Shown here in pieces: positions 1 to 7,393 of a DNA stretch of 20,992 nucleotides. The stretch spans positions 1-20,992 of the forward strand of contig CAJWJQ010000019.1 of NCBI GenBank assembly GCA_913041905.1. The letters run 5' to 3'. How positions within the stretch are numbered: position 1 is the first letter of the stretch; each line of letters begins with the position of its first letter. This DNA is from GCA-2718845 sp913041905 (lineage in GTDB: Bacteria > Pseudomonadota > Gammaproteobacteria > GCA-002705445 > GCA-002716945). Both the position numbers and the translations under genes were made by a program. Under the pieces are notes generated by a model. It searched no databases. It was not told the origin of the DNA and saw only the letters and a list, made by a program, of their open reading frames with translations.

Positions 1-177
1 GAAATATCAGCAGAGGCATGGGATATGTGGGTGAACCATCAAACGATGTTAATTAATGAAATGAGGCTGACTCCAGTAGATCCAAAAGCAAGAAAATTTC
101 TTGAAGAAGAAATGGAAAAATTTCTTTTTGGAGACGGCTCTAATATTCCAGAAGGATATGTTCCAGAAGAAAAATAA
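1..177 (+). CDS. yggX: Fe(II)-trafficking protein YggX, 3' part
   Basis: This is the last 58 codons of a gene that begins before the window; it ends in TAA at 175-177. The translation carries the YggX C-terminal pattern: an EAW..W..HQTMLINE block, then the RKFLEEEMEKFLF helix and a final EGYVPEEK tail. It closely parallels E. coli YggX, whose full length is about 90 residues, so roughly the first third is missing here. YggX is a small cytoplasmic protein linked to iron handling and protection of Fe-S clusters from oxidative damage; this role is from the family, not from the sequence. The N-terminal cysteine of the family lies outside the window. The tRNA-Phe gene starts only 5 nt after the stop, so both are probably on one transcript. 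Confidence 0.93.
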   Translation, partial: EISAEAWDMWVNHQTMLINEMRLTPVDPKARKFLEEEMEKFLFGDGSNIPEGYVPEEK

Positions 178-182
178 TATCC

Positions 183-255
<73 letters not shown>

Positions 256-262
256 TACTAAT

Positions 263-1822
263 ATGCAACAATTAGATAAAAATTATATATTAACTGAAGC
301 ACTCAATTTTCATCATCAAGGAAAACTAGAAAAAGCAGATCATCTTTATTGCAAAGTTTTAGATGTAGACAAGAACAACTTCCAAGCAAATCATTTGCAT
401 GGTTGTATATTATCTCAAAAATCTAGACATAGTGAGGCTATATCATTTTTAGAAAAAGCCACAAGGTTATCACCTCTTAATTATGAAGCAAATAATAATC
501 TTGCTTTAGCATATAAGAATGTAAAAAATATTTCACAATCTGAAAAATATTATCTAAACGCTATTAAAATTAATAAAAATAATTATAAGGCATATTTCAA
601 TTGTGCAAACTTATATATAGATGAAAAAAGATATGATGAAGCATTAGAATTTTTAAAAGAATCTTTATTATATAATAGCAACCTTGTTGCAATACCACAT
701 AGAATCGGAGAAGTTTACCAGTATATCTTTCAAAATAATAGAGATATTAAATTATTAGAATCATCAAGGGAATATTTTCAAAATGCTATTAAATGTGATA
801 AAAATCATGCTAATTCATATATTATGCTAGGTATAACACATTTATGGCTTTCTAATATTAATGAAGCTAATAATTTTTTTAACAAGGCTTCTAATTTAAA
901 TAATAATAACGATATTTTTATTAATAATTATATTAAAAAATATCTATCAGACTCTAATTTACTCACAACTTTAATAAAACATGAATTTGAACAATTAACA
1001 TATATTGATAATGACACCGATGATATTAGAAATACAAAATTTACTAAAAAATATTATGATAATCTTAAACAATTATATTTAGATATTAAACACAAACGTT
1101 TTAATGCAGATAAAATTTCCTTAACATTTAAACGGAAATTATTTAAACAATTGTATAATAAACCACCTAAAATAATCCCTAATAATTTATTAAACAAATC
1201 AAATAAAGTCTCTGTCTTAGAGAATGAATATTTAAATAGTAATCCAGAAATATTAGTTATTGATAATTTATTAAATTTAGAATCTTTAAAAACATTGCAA
1301 AAATTTTGTAATAATGCAAATATTTTTAAATATCCATATCAGGGAGGTTATGTCTCAACATTCTTAACTAAAGGTCTTTCAAACGAGTTTATATTAAAGT
1401 TTAGCGAAGATTTGAGAGAGACATATAAAAATATTTTTAAAGAATTTAGATTAACTCAGGCATGGGTTTTTAAACACGAAAATAAAAAGGAAGGAACAAA
1501 TATTCATGCAGACCAGGCATCTATAAATGTAAATTTCTGGATATCACCCAACGATGCCAATTTGAATAAAAATAGCGGCGGATTAATATTGTGGGATAAA
1601 TTACCTCCAGCAGATTGGAGTTTTAAGGATTATAATAGTATTAATGGCTCAAAAAAAATAGAAAAAATGCTAATTGACAATAATATATCTAAAAAAGTTA
1701 TACCATATAAAGAGAATAGGGCTGTAATATTTAACTCTAAATTATTTCATTCTACAGATTTTTTTGATTTCAAAGATACATATGAAAATAGAAGAATTAA
1801 TATTACTCTTCTATATGATTAA
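263..1822 (+). CDS. TPR protein with C-terminal 2OG-Fe(II) oxygenase domain
   Basis: The 519-residue protein has two parts. Residues about 8-218 are tetratricopeptide repeats of 34-residue period (about 42-75, 76-109, 110-143, a longer irregular unit 144-184, then 185-218), a protein-binding scaffold. Residues about 315-519 resemble the putative 2OG-Fe(II) oxygenase domain found on many marine and environmental TPR proteins. They contain HADQ (H415, D417), FHST (H496) and RRIN (R510/R511), which fit the Fe(II)-binding H-x-D...H triad and the 2-oxoglutarate-binding arginine. An SGGL motif and a PYKENRAVIFNS strand also match this family. The middle (about 220-315) is low-complexity and rich in Asn and Lys. 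There is no signal peptide or membrane segment, so it is probably cytoplasmic. The substrate is unknown; protein or small-molecule hydroxylation is possible. The start is chosen because the first TPR begins at about residue 8. No Shine-Dalgarno sequence is present and the ATG lies just 7 nt after the tRNA. Confidence 0.85.
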   Translation: MQQLDKNYILTEALNFHHQGKLEKADHLYCKVLDVDKNNFQANHLHGCILSQKSRHSEAISFLEKATRLSPLNYEANNNLALAYKNVKNISQSEKYYLNAIKINKNNYKAYFNCANLYIDEKRYDEALEFLKESLLYNSNLVAIPHRIGEVYQYIFQNNRDIKLLESSREYFQNAIKCDKNHANSYIMLGITHLWLSNINEANNFFNKASNLNNNNDIFINNYIKKYLSDSNLLTTLIKHEFEQLTYIDNDTDDIRNTKFTKKYYDNLKQLYLDIKHKRFNADKISLTFKRKLFKQLYNKPPKIIPNNLLNKSNKVSVLENEYLNSNPEILVIDNLLNLESLKTLQKFCNNANIFKYPYQGGYVSTFLTKGLSNEFILKFSEDLRETYKNIFKEFRLTQAWVFKHENKKEGTNIHADQASINVNFWISPNDANLNKNSGGLILWDKLPPADWSFKDYNSINGSKKIEKMLIDNNISKKVIPYKENRAVIFNSKLFHSTDFFDFKDTYENRRINITLLYD

Positions 1823-1840
1823 AAAACACCGCCTTGATTC

Positions 1841-1869
1841 TTTAAAAACATGAATATTAACCCTATAAT
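1841..1869 (+). promoter_or_regulatory. Candidate sigma-70 promoter for hspQ, possibly leaderless
   Basis: The 53-bp gap before hspQ holds TTTAAA (1841-1846) and a perfect TATAAT (1864-1869) with a 17-bp spacer. The -35 matches TTGACA at four of six positions. Counting from the -10, the expected transcription start is about 1876, which is the A of the hspQ ATG. The only Shine-Dalgarno-like stretch (AAGG, 1871-1874) is one base from the ATG, too near to work normally. A leaderless mRNA would explain both facts. In such AT-rich DNA a chance TATAAT is possible. A heat-shock (sigma-32) reading was tested: CTTGAT at 1833-1838 lies 22 bp from CCCTAT, too far. Confidence 0.35.
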
Positions 1870-1875
1870 GAAGGT

Positions 1876-2205
1876 ATGGATAACCCAGTTAAGCAAAAAG
1901 CACAATTCAAGTTAGGGCAGATAGTATCTCATTCGAAATTTAGATATAGAGGAGTTATTGTGGATGCTGACCCATACTTTCAAGGGACTGAAGAGTGGTA
2001 TGAAAATGTTGCAAAGTCTAAACCAGATAAGAACAAGCCATGGTATCATGTATTGGTACATGGCCAAGGCAATGAAACTTATGTGGCAGAAAGTAATTTG
2101 CTTAATGATGCCAACAAAGACCCAATAGACCATCCGTTTGTAGATATATTTTTTGATGAATATGATAATAGTGGGACATATTCTTTGAAACAAACTTTTA
2201 ACTAG
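1876..2205 (+). CDS. hspQ: Heat shock protein HspQ (YccV-like, hemimethylated-DNA-binding family)
   Basis: The 109-residue product matches HspQ across its length. It has the FKLGQIVSHSKFRYRGVIVD opening, the PWYHVLVHG core, the TYVAESNL strand and a C-terminal HPFVDIFFDEY segment. E. coli HspQ is 105 residues and was first described as a hemimethylated-DNA-binding protein. It is now known as a heat-shock protein that enhances substrate delivery to Lon protease. The ATG at 1876 keeps only 12 residues before the conserved core, which fits the family. A TATAAT ends 6 bp before the start. The TerB-like gene follows after 3 nt, so the two are probably co-transcribed. Confidence 0.93.
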   Translation: MDNPVKQKAQFKLGQIVSHSKFRYRGVIVDADPYFQGTEEWYENVAKSKPDKNKPWYHVLVHGQGNETYVAESNLLNDANKDPIDHPFVDIFFDEYDNSGTYSLKQTFN

Positions 2206-2208
2206 TTT

Positions 2209-2661
2209 ATGAATATAATATCAAGTTTGTTGGATAAAATTGTATCCAACAAAAATAATACAATAACCAAAAAAGACATAAGTAAATTTAAGGACCCATT
2301 AATTTTATCTATATCTATTTTAATGATCGAGGTGTCTAAATCCGACGATAGCTTTGATGAGTCTGAAAAATTACAGATTATTTCAATACTAAAAGAAAAG
2401 TTTAATCTTAATGATGATCAAATATCAACTATGATAAAAATTGCAGATGAAAAAAACGAAGATATGATATCTCTTTATGAATGGACATCAATAATTAACG
2501 ATACTTATGAGTATAGATCAAGAGTTGATATTATAAAATCATTATGGGATGTTGCTCATGCTGATGGAAAGATTGATAAGTATGAAGATTATACTATAAG
2601 AAAAATAGCCGATCTTTTATATGTTAAACATGAAGATTTTATTAGAGCTAAATTAAATTAA
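2209..2661 (+). CDS. TerB-like tellurite-resistance family protein
   Basis: This 150-residue, mainly helical, acidic protein has no signal peptide. It carries the two acidic motifs typical of the TerB fold: SDDSFDESE at residues 45-53 and HADGKIDKYED at 117-127, each between helices. In TerB these acidic pockets bind divalent metal ions. Stand-alone TerB proteins are common in proteobacteria and need not have anything to do with tellurite; no other ter genes (terC, terD, terZ) lie in the window. It starts 3 nt after the hspQ stop and lacks a visible Shine-Dalgarno sequence, so it is probably translated by coupling to hspQ. Its TAA stop directly abuts the metW stop on the other strand. The biological role is unknown; a stress or metal function is only an inference from the neighbour. 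Confidence 0.8.
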   Translation: MNIISSLLDKIVSNKNNTITKKDISKFKDPLILSISILMIEVSKSDDSFDESEKLQIISILKEKFNLNDDQISTMIKIADEKNEDMISLYEWTSIINDTYEYRSRVDIIKSLWDVAHADGKIDKYEDYTIRKIADLLYVKHEDFIRAKLN

Positions 2662-3258
2662 TTATTTTATTCTATAATTAGCAACTTGCCCAAAAAAATT
2701 TGGAAAAATTTTAGTTAAAATTCCGCATTTCTGATTTTCATCTGTAATTAACTGTTCAATTATTTTAAAATTATTTTTATTACAAAATTCTATAAAATCT
2801 TTTATTGTACATAAATGAATATTAGGAGTTTCATCCCATTTAAACGGCAAGGTTTTTGTTATTGGCATTATGCCTTTGAATAATAACTGTATTCTAGAAG
2901 TCCAATGACCCATATTAGGAAATGAAACAATTATTTCATCACCAATTCTAAGCATTTCTTTAATCAAATTTTTTGGCCTTTTTATTTCTTGCAATGATTG
3001 CGCCAACACTACGTAATCAAATGAATTAGCATCAAATTGAGATAAATCATTATCTAAATCTAACTGTAGTACATTTATGTTATTATCTAGCGAAAATTTA
3101 ATTTTAATAATATCACTGTCAACGCCATATCCTTGAATATTTTTTTCTTTTTTAAGTAATTTTAACAAATCACCATCGCCGCATCCTAAATCTAATACTT
3201 TTGAATTTGGCTTTATCCAAGAACTTATTAATGCTAAATCACCTCTAACTCTTGTCAT
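2662..3258 (-). CDS. metW: Methionine biosynthesis protein MetW (SAM-dependent methyltransferase fold)
   Basis: From the chosen start the protein has 198 residues. It has a class I methyltransferase fold with SAM motif I, VLDLGCGDG, at residues 21-29. The MetW-specific middle is also present: LAQSLQEI, EMLRIGDEIIVSFPNMGHW, then TPNIHLCT. MetW is nearly always encoded beside metX in proteobacteria and is required with MetX for homoserine acylation in several of them; its exact chemistry is not settled. An upstream in-frame ATG at 3294 would give 210 residues. I prefer 3258 because family members begin just before the RGDL..I..W segment and an AGGGGAG ribosome-binding site sits 5 nt upstream of it. 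The gene overlaps the end of metX by 14 bp. It is the last gene of the minus-strand block. Confidence 0.92.
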   Translation of the reverse strand: MTRVRGDLALISSWIKPNSKVLDLGCGDGDLLKLLKKEKNIQGYGVDSDIIKIKFSLDNNINVLQLDLDNDLSQFDANSFDYVVLAQSLQEIKRPKNLIKEMLRIGDEIIVSFPNMGHWTSRIQLLFKGIMPITKTLPFKWDETPNIHLCTIKDFIEFCNKNNFKIIEQLITDENQKCGILTKIFPNFFGQVANYRIK

Positions 3259-4375
3259 GCCTACTCCCCTTGATAAAACATCGCATCGTATCAAAGTAAT
3301 CTTTATTCTCCATTAAAAATGCATCGTGCCCACCATTAGATTTAATTTTTGCATAACTAACATTCTTATTATTATTTAGTAGAATTTTAACTATTTCTCT
3401 AGATCTATTTGGTGGAAATCGCCAATCTGATGTAAAAGATAATACTAAAAATCTGCATTTTGAATCTTTTAGTCTATTGTTTAATGTTTCTCCTAAATCT
3501 TTAATAGGATCAAAGTAATCTAAACATTTAGTCATTAAAAGATATGTATTTGCATCAAAACCAGTAACAAATTTTTCACCCTGATATCTAAGATAGCTTT
3601 CTATTTGAAATTCTACATCAAAATTAAATTTTAATTTTGATTCCTGAAGATCTCTGCCAAATTTTTCTTTCATAGAATCATCAGATAAATATGTAATGTG
3701 TCCTAGCATTCTTGCTAATGCTAAACCTTGGTCAGGGTTTACACCCTTTTCTAGATAATTTCCATTATGCCAGTTAGGATCCTTCATAATTGCTTGCCTA
3801 GCTACTTCATTAAATGCTATATTCTGCGCAGTTAGTTTTGGAGCAGCTGCAATTATAATGCTATTTTTTATTAAAGAAGGGTATTGTAATGACCATTGAA
3901 ATGATTGCATACCTCCAAGACTTCCGCCAACAACGAATTGCCAATATGGAATATTTAAATATTCCATAAGTTGTTTTTGAGATGCTACCCAGTCATTAAC
4001 AGTTACAATTGGAAATTCGGCACCATAAGGTTTATTGGTAGATGGGTTGGTACTGACAGGTCCTGTAGAACCATGACACCCTCCAAGATTATTTAAACAA
4101 ACTACAAATAATTTATTTGTATCAATTGGTTTATTTGGACCAATCATATTATCCCACCATCCTGGCTTAGTTTCTCCCTTATATATACCTGCTACATGAT
4201 GATTTCCCGATAAAGCATGACAAATTAATACAGCATTATTCTTCTCTTTATTAAGAGAGCCATACGTTTCGTATTTCAATTTATAATTATCTAATGTTTT
4301 ACCAGAAACCAAATTTAAAGGTTCTTTTATATTAGCTATTCCATTGTTTATATTTAGTTCTAAAGAAGTATTCAT
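3245..4375 (-). CDS. metX: Homoserine O-acyltransferase MetX (probably succinyl-specific)
   Basis: The 376-residue alpha/beta-hydrolase-fold enzyme activates the hydroxyl of homoserine, the first committed step to homocysteine and methionine. Visible features are ICHALSGNHH (oxyanion region, residues 51-60), the nucleophile elbow GGSLGG with Ser152, SAQN-like AQNIAFNEVARQ, Asp317 in SDWRF and His350 in GGHDAFL. These give the Ser-Asp-His triad. The length is that of Pseudomonas-type MetX (about 379). The DWRF sequence around the acid matches Pseudomonas-type MetX enzymes that use succinyl-CoA, so a succinyltransferase is more likely than an acetyltransferase; this is inference. It starts 1 nt after the yggT stop (TGAAATG), without a Shine-Dalgarno sequence, so translation is probably coupled. 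Confidence 0.95.
   Translation of the reverse strand: MNTSLELNINNGIANIKEPLNLVSGKTLDNYKLKYETYGSLNKEKNNAVLICHALSGNHHVAGIYKGETKPGWWDNMIGPNKPIDTNKLFVVCLNNLGGCHGSTGPVSTNPSTNKPYGAEFPIVTVNDWVASQKQLMEYLNIPYWQFVVGGSLGGMQSFQWSLQYPSLIKNSIIIAAAPKLTAQNIAFNEVARQAIMKDPNWHNGNYLEKGVNPDQGLALARMLGHITYLSDDSMKEKFGRDLQESKLKFNFDVEFQIESYLRYQGEKFVTGFDANTYLLMTKCLDYFDPIKDLGETLNNRLKDSKCRFLVLSFTSDWRFPPNRSREIVKILLNNNKNVSYAKIKSNGGHDAFLMENKDYFDTMRCFIKGSRHDKS
3264..3270 (-). promoter_or_regulatory. Strong ribosome-binding site for metW
   Basis: On the minus strand the sequence is AGGGGAG, 5 nt before the ATG at 3258. It lies inside the metX coding end. It is one of the strongest Shine-Dalgarno sequences in the window, where many genes have none, and it decides between the two in-frame metW starts (3258 and 3294) in favour of the shorter protein. 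Confidence 0.75.
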
Positions 4376-4376
4376 T

Positions 4377-4946
4377 TCAGAAAAATTTTGTTAAATAAAA
4401 GATTGGCGGTAATACAATCATTTGTATAAGGTTGATAGCAACTAATAATATAATAGGGGAAAAATCAATACCAGTCATAGTAGGAAGAATTTTTCTGATA
4501 GGTCTATAAAATGGTTCGCACAATTCGTCTATTAATGTAAACATTGGATGTGTATTGTATGACATAAACCAACTCCCTATTGCTCCTATGATAACGGCAT
4601 ACCATAATATATCTAGTGCCTCCTGAACAAACTTTCCAAATGCCGCAATAAATAGAGAATTAATACTATATTCAAAACTTGTGAAATAATAAGGAATATA
4701 AATTTTTAAAGCAGTAATCATTGTAATAAGTATAATAATCATTAAATCAACTCTGCCAATATACAATGGCACAAGTCTTAAAGGTGTTAAAATAGGATTA
4801 GTCATTTTTACAATTAATTGACACACGGGATTATAAAAATTAACTTTAGTTATCTCAAATAGAAATCTTAGTATAAAAATAAACTGCAAGAAACTTATGG
4901 TAGTTATTAATATAAACAATAAAGGTTTTGAAGTATAACCATCCAT
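4377..4946 (-). CDS. yggT: YggT family integral membrane protein
   Basis: The 189-residue protein has four likely membrane segments at about residues 8-30, 65-86, 100-125 and 161-183. It contains two copies of the YGGT repeat: RFLFEI...NPVCQLIVKMTNPILTPLR in the first half and SWFMSY...CEPFYRPIRKILP in the second. This two-repeat length is typical of proteobacterial YggT. The function is not established; in other bacteria members affect osmotic tolerance, cell division or chloroplast envelope-like membrane organisation. Its place between proC and metX follows a common beta/gamma-proteobacterial order. The start codon overlaps the proC stop in TAATG, and a GAAGAG just upstream can serve as ribosome-binding site. 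Confidence 0.9.
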   Translation of the reverse strand: MDGYTSKPLLFILITTISFLQFIFILRFLFEITKVNFYNPVCQLIVKMTNPILTPLRLVPLYIGRVDLMIIILITMITALKIYIPYYFTSFEYSINSLFIAAFGKFVQEALDILWYAVIIGAIGSWFMSYNTHPMFTLIDELCEPFYRPIRKILPTMTGIDFSPIILLVAINLIQMIVLPPIFYLTKFF

Positions 4947-5764
4947 TACTCTTCTCTGCTTAATTCTTGGGATTTTTTATATGCAGCCAATATTGAGTCT
5001 TTGATATTTTTTTGGAAATTTCTCTGATTCATTTTTTTTAATGCAGCCTCGGTAGTACCATTTTTTGAAATTATAGATTTTTTTATTAAACCCAATGTTC
5101 TATCATCCACAATGCAACTGTAAGCCGTTGTATAAAATAGTTCTAAGCTGTATTTCATAGATTCTGCCTCAGTAAAGCCAAAACTTTTAAATGTTTTCAT
5201 AATTGATTCTGCAAAGTGTATAAAGTATGCAGGACCGCTTCCGATTAAAGCTGTGATTTTATTAAGTTGGTTTTCTGAAGTTGCATAGTATAATGAACCA
5301 AATTTTTCAAATAACTCACTAATAACCCCATCCTCTATTTTCGTACATTTTTTATTCATATAAACAAAAGACATAGCGCTTTCATGTCTAGCATTTATGT
5401 TGGTCATTATTCTTGCTATTTTTAAATCTTTATTAGTTAATCTAGTAATCTGGCTAATTTTTACTCCAGCCATTAAACTTACAATGATAGAATTTATATT
5501 TAAGTTTTTTAATTTTGTTGCTACATTTTTTAAATTGTTGGGTTTTATTGCAATCAGTATTATAGTACTTCCAATAATACTCTCATCAATATTAGTTTTA
5601 AATTTCATATTTTTGGATTTTATATACTTCTTCTTTTTTTTATCAATATCATAAATATGTATAAGTCCTTTATATCCAACTGTATCTAGTCCTGCTATTA
5701 AAGCCTGGGAAAGATTGCCTAAACCTATTATTGATATTTTTTTTATATATATTTTATTTTTCAT
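4946..5764 (-). CDS. proC: Pyrroline-5-carboxylate reductase ProC
   Basis: This 272-residue enzyme makes the last step of proline synthesis, NAD(P)H-dependent reduction of 1-pyrroline-5-carboxylate. The N-terminal Rossmann motif GLGNLSQA is at residues 14-21. The conserved C-terminal helix start ALIGSGPAYF is at 172-181, and the substrate loop NGTTEAALKKM is at about 235-245. Length and order fit the family. It is divergent in places that are usually strict: the common R-x-MPNTPA segment reads RIMTNINA (118-125), and the GGTT loop reads NGTT. The main fold motifs remain, so I expect a working enzyme. The start overlaps the yggS stop by 4 nt (ATGA), a classic coupled arrangement, and the stop overlaps the yggT start by 1 nt. 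Confidence 0.92.
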   Translation of the reverse strand: MKNKIYIKKISIIGLGNLSQALIAGLDTVGYKGLIHIYDIDKKKKKYIKSKNMKFKTNIDESIIGSTIILIAIKPNNLKNVATKLKNLNINSIIVSLMAGVKISQITRLTNKDLKIARIMTNINARHESAMSFVYMNKKCTKIEDGVISELFEKFGSLYYATSENQLNKITALIGSGPAYFIHFAESIMKTFKSFGFTEAESMKYSLELFYTTAYSCIVDDRTLGLIKKSIISKNGTTEAALKKMNQRNFQKNIKDSILAAYKKSQELSREE

Positions 5765-6435
5765 AATTCTCTTTTACCAAAAATTAAAGTTCCAATTCGT
5801 ATTAAATTAGAACCATTGTTCATAGCTAGCTTATAATCATTGCTCATACCTACCGATAAAGTATCAAAATTATATTTCTCGCACAGATTATCATACATTA
5901 ATTTAAGTATCTTATATGAATTTTCATTACCTTTCAAAGCATTGGATTTAGATGGAATAGACATTACCCCCCTTACTTTTATATTTCCATAATTTTTTAT
6001 ATCTTCAATAAATTTTTCTAACTCATTTATACTTAATCCAGATTTTGACTCTTCATTATCAATATTTACTTGAATACACACATTCATTATTTTGTTAAAA
6101 TTTGCACAGATATCATTTATTATTTTTACATGTTTTAATGAACTAATTGTTTGTATCCAATCAAAGTATTGTACTATTTGTTTAATCTTATTTGACTGTA
6201 TTTTTCCAATATAATGCCAACATATGTTCTTTTTGTTTATGGTTTTAATTTTCTCTATTGCTTCTTGAACATAATTTTCACCGAACGTGATATAACCTAA
6301 ATCAATAAGATTATTTATAGAATCTACTTTTTGTGCTTTAGTGACAATAACTAATTTTATATCTTTTTTATTAAATTTTGAAAAATATTCAATATCTTTG
6401 TTAATTAAAGATAATGCTCTTTCATAATTAGCCAT
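5761..6435 (-). CDS. yggS: PLP homeostasis protein YggS (PLPBP/PROSC family)
   Basis: The 224-residue protein has the single alanine-racemase-like TIM-barrel fold of the YggS family. The PLP-binding lysine is Lys33 in LVIVTKAQK. FGENYVQEA follows, and the C-terminal phosphate-binding region reads LSVGMSNDYKLAMNNGSNLIRIGTLIFG over its length. Family members bind pyridoxal phosphate without catalytic turnover and balance PLP and amino-acid pools. It sits upstream of proC with a 4-bp overlap, as in many bacteria, and 3 bp downstream of pyrB. No pilT/yggR gene lies beside it, unlike the usual gammaproteobacterial order. Several PLP- or glutamate-linked enzymes (BioA, GltB, ProC) are in the same block. 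Confidence 0.94.
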   Translation of the reverse strand: MANYERALSLINKDIEYFSKFNKKDIKLVIVTKAQKVDSINNLIDLGYITFGENYVQEAIEKIKTINKKNICWHYIGKIQSNKIKQIVQYFDWIQTISSLKHVKIINDICANFNKIMNVCIQVNIDNEESKSGLSINELEKFIEDIKNYGNIKVRGVMSIPSKSNALKGNENSYKILKLMYDNLCEKYNFDTLSVGMSNDYKLAMNNGSNLIRIGTLIFGKREL

Positions 6436-6438
6436 AAT

Positions 6439-7392
6439 TTAATTTCTATTATTTAGTATCAGTGACATAATTGCCATCCTGATTGAAATTCCTGCTGCAA
6501 CTTGATCTAATATAACAGAATTATTCCCATCAGCTACATCAGAATCAATCTCTACTCCTCGATTTATAGGACCTGGATGCATAACAATTACATCTTTTTT
6601 TGCGGATTTTATTTTGCTTTGGGTTAACCCATATTTTTCATAATAATCTTCTACAGATATCAATGATTCATGCATTCTTTCTTTTTGAAGTCTAAGCATA
6701 ATAATTACATCCGACTCATTGATGCCAGATTCTAGACTATTATGATAATTTACGTCTAATTTATCTAAATTATCTGGCATAAGATTTTTAGGACCAATTA
6801 CATTAATATTATTAACTGATAGAATTTTTAGAGAAGATATTAATGATTTGGCAACTCTTGAGTGTAGAATGTCACCAACTATCGATACATTTAAACCTTT
6901 AAAGCCACCTTTGTATTTTTTAATAGTATACATATCTAACATCGCTTGAGTTGGATGAGAATGTGTACCGTCCCCAGCATTTATAATGCAAATACTACTC
7001 CCTACTTCTTTTGCAATATAATGAGGCGTGCCTGATATTGAATGACGCACTATAAACATATCACAACTCATTGCTTCTAAAGTCTTAATCATATCTATTA
7101 TAGATTCACCTTTTAGAGTGGATGAATTTGCTATATCAATATTTATAAAATCTGCTGAGAGTTTTTTTGATGCTAACTCAAAAGTAGTTTTTGTTCTTGT
7201 GCTGGGTTCAAAAAATAAACTTGCTACCGTTTTACCTTCTAAATCATAAAATTTATTTTTTTTGCTTTTTGCATATTCATCTGCTTTAGATATTATTTCT
7301 TTAATATGTAATTCTGATAGATTTTCAATATTGAGAAAATGCTTAAGTTTATTATCCTTGTCAAACTGAAGTTTATAGTCGAAATTCATCAT
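6439..7392 (-). CDS. pyrB: Aspartate carbamoyltransferase catalytic subunit PyrB
   Basis: The 317-residue enzyme condenses carbamoyl phosphate with aspartate in pyrimidine synthesis. The carbamoyl-phosphate signature FEPSTRTKTTFE begins at residue 61, with S64-T65-R66-T67. STLKGES carries Lys94, VRHS carries Arg116-His117, and HPTQAMLDMYT begins at His146. The C-terminal HPGPINRGVEI motif binds aspartate and is intact. No pyrI regulatory subunit, pyrR or inactive pyrC-like gene is next to it, although the ruvX-(pyrR)-pyrB-pyrC' order is common in Pseudomonas-like genomes. Two adjacent ATG codons (7392 and 7389) could start the protein, with no clear ribosome-binding site. The ruvX stop lies 1 nt upstream. 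Confidence 0.96.
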   Translation of the reverse strand: MMNFDYKLQFDKDNKLKHFLNIENLSELHIKEIISKADEYAKSKKNKFYDLEGKTVASLFFEPSTRTKTTFELASKKLSADFINIDIANSSTLKGESIIDMIKTLEAMSCDMFIVRHSISGTPHYIAKEVGSSICIINAGDGTHSHPTQAMLDMYTIKKYKGGFKGLNVSIVGDILHSRVAKSLISSLKILSVNNINVIGPKNLMPDNLDKLDVNYHNSLESGINESDVIIMLRLQKERMHESLISVEDYYEKYGLTQSKIKSAKKDVIVMHPGPINRGVEIDSDVADGNNSVILDQVAAGISIRMAIMSLILNNRN

Positions 7393-7393
7393 C

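Noticed and set aside
1831..1869. A sigma-32 heat-shock promoter for hspQ
   Set aside because: CTTGAT is present, but the distance to the -10-like CCCTAT is 22 bp, beyond the usual 13-15 bp, and the -10 lacks the CCCCAT core.
1912..2193. A 93-codon minus-strand open frame opposite hspQ
   Set aside because: It lies fully antisense to a well-supported gene, shows no recognisable domain and has no ribosome-binding site.
2645..2680. A bidirectional intrinsic terminator at the convergent junction
   Set aside because: Only AT-only inverted pieces of a few bases occur; no GC-containing stem followed by a T run was seen.
3259..3294. The longer MetW N-terminus starting at 3294
   Set aside because: The extra 12 residues are not part of the family, overlap metX further and lack a ribosome-binding site, while 3258 has a strong one.
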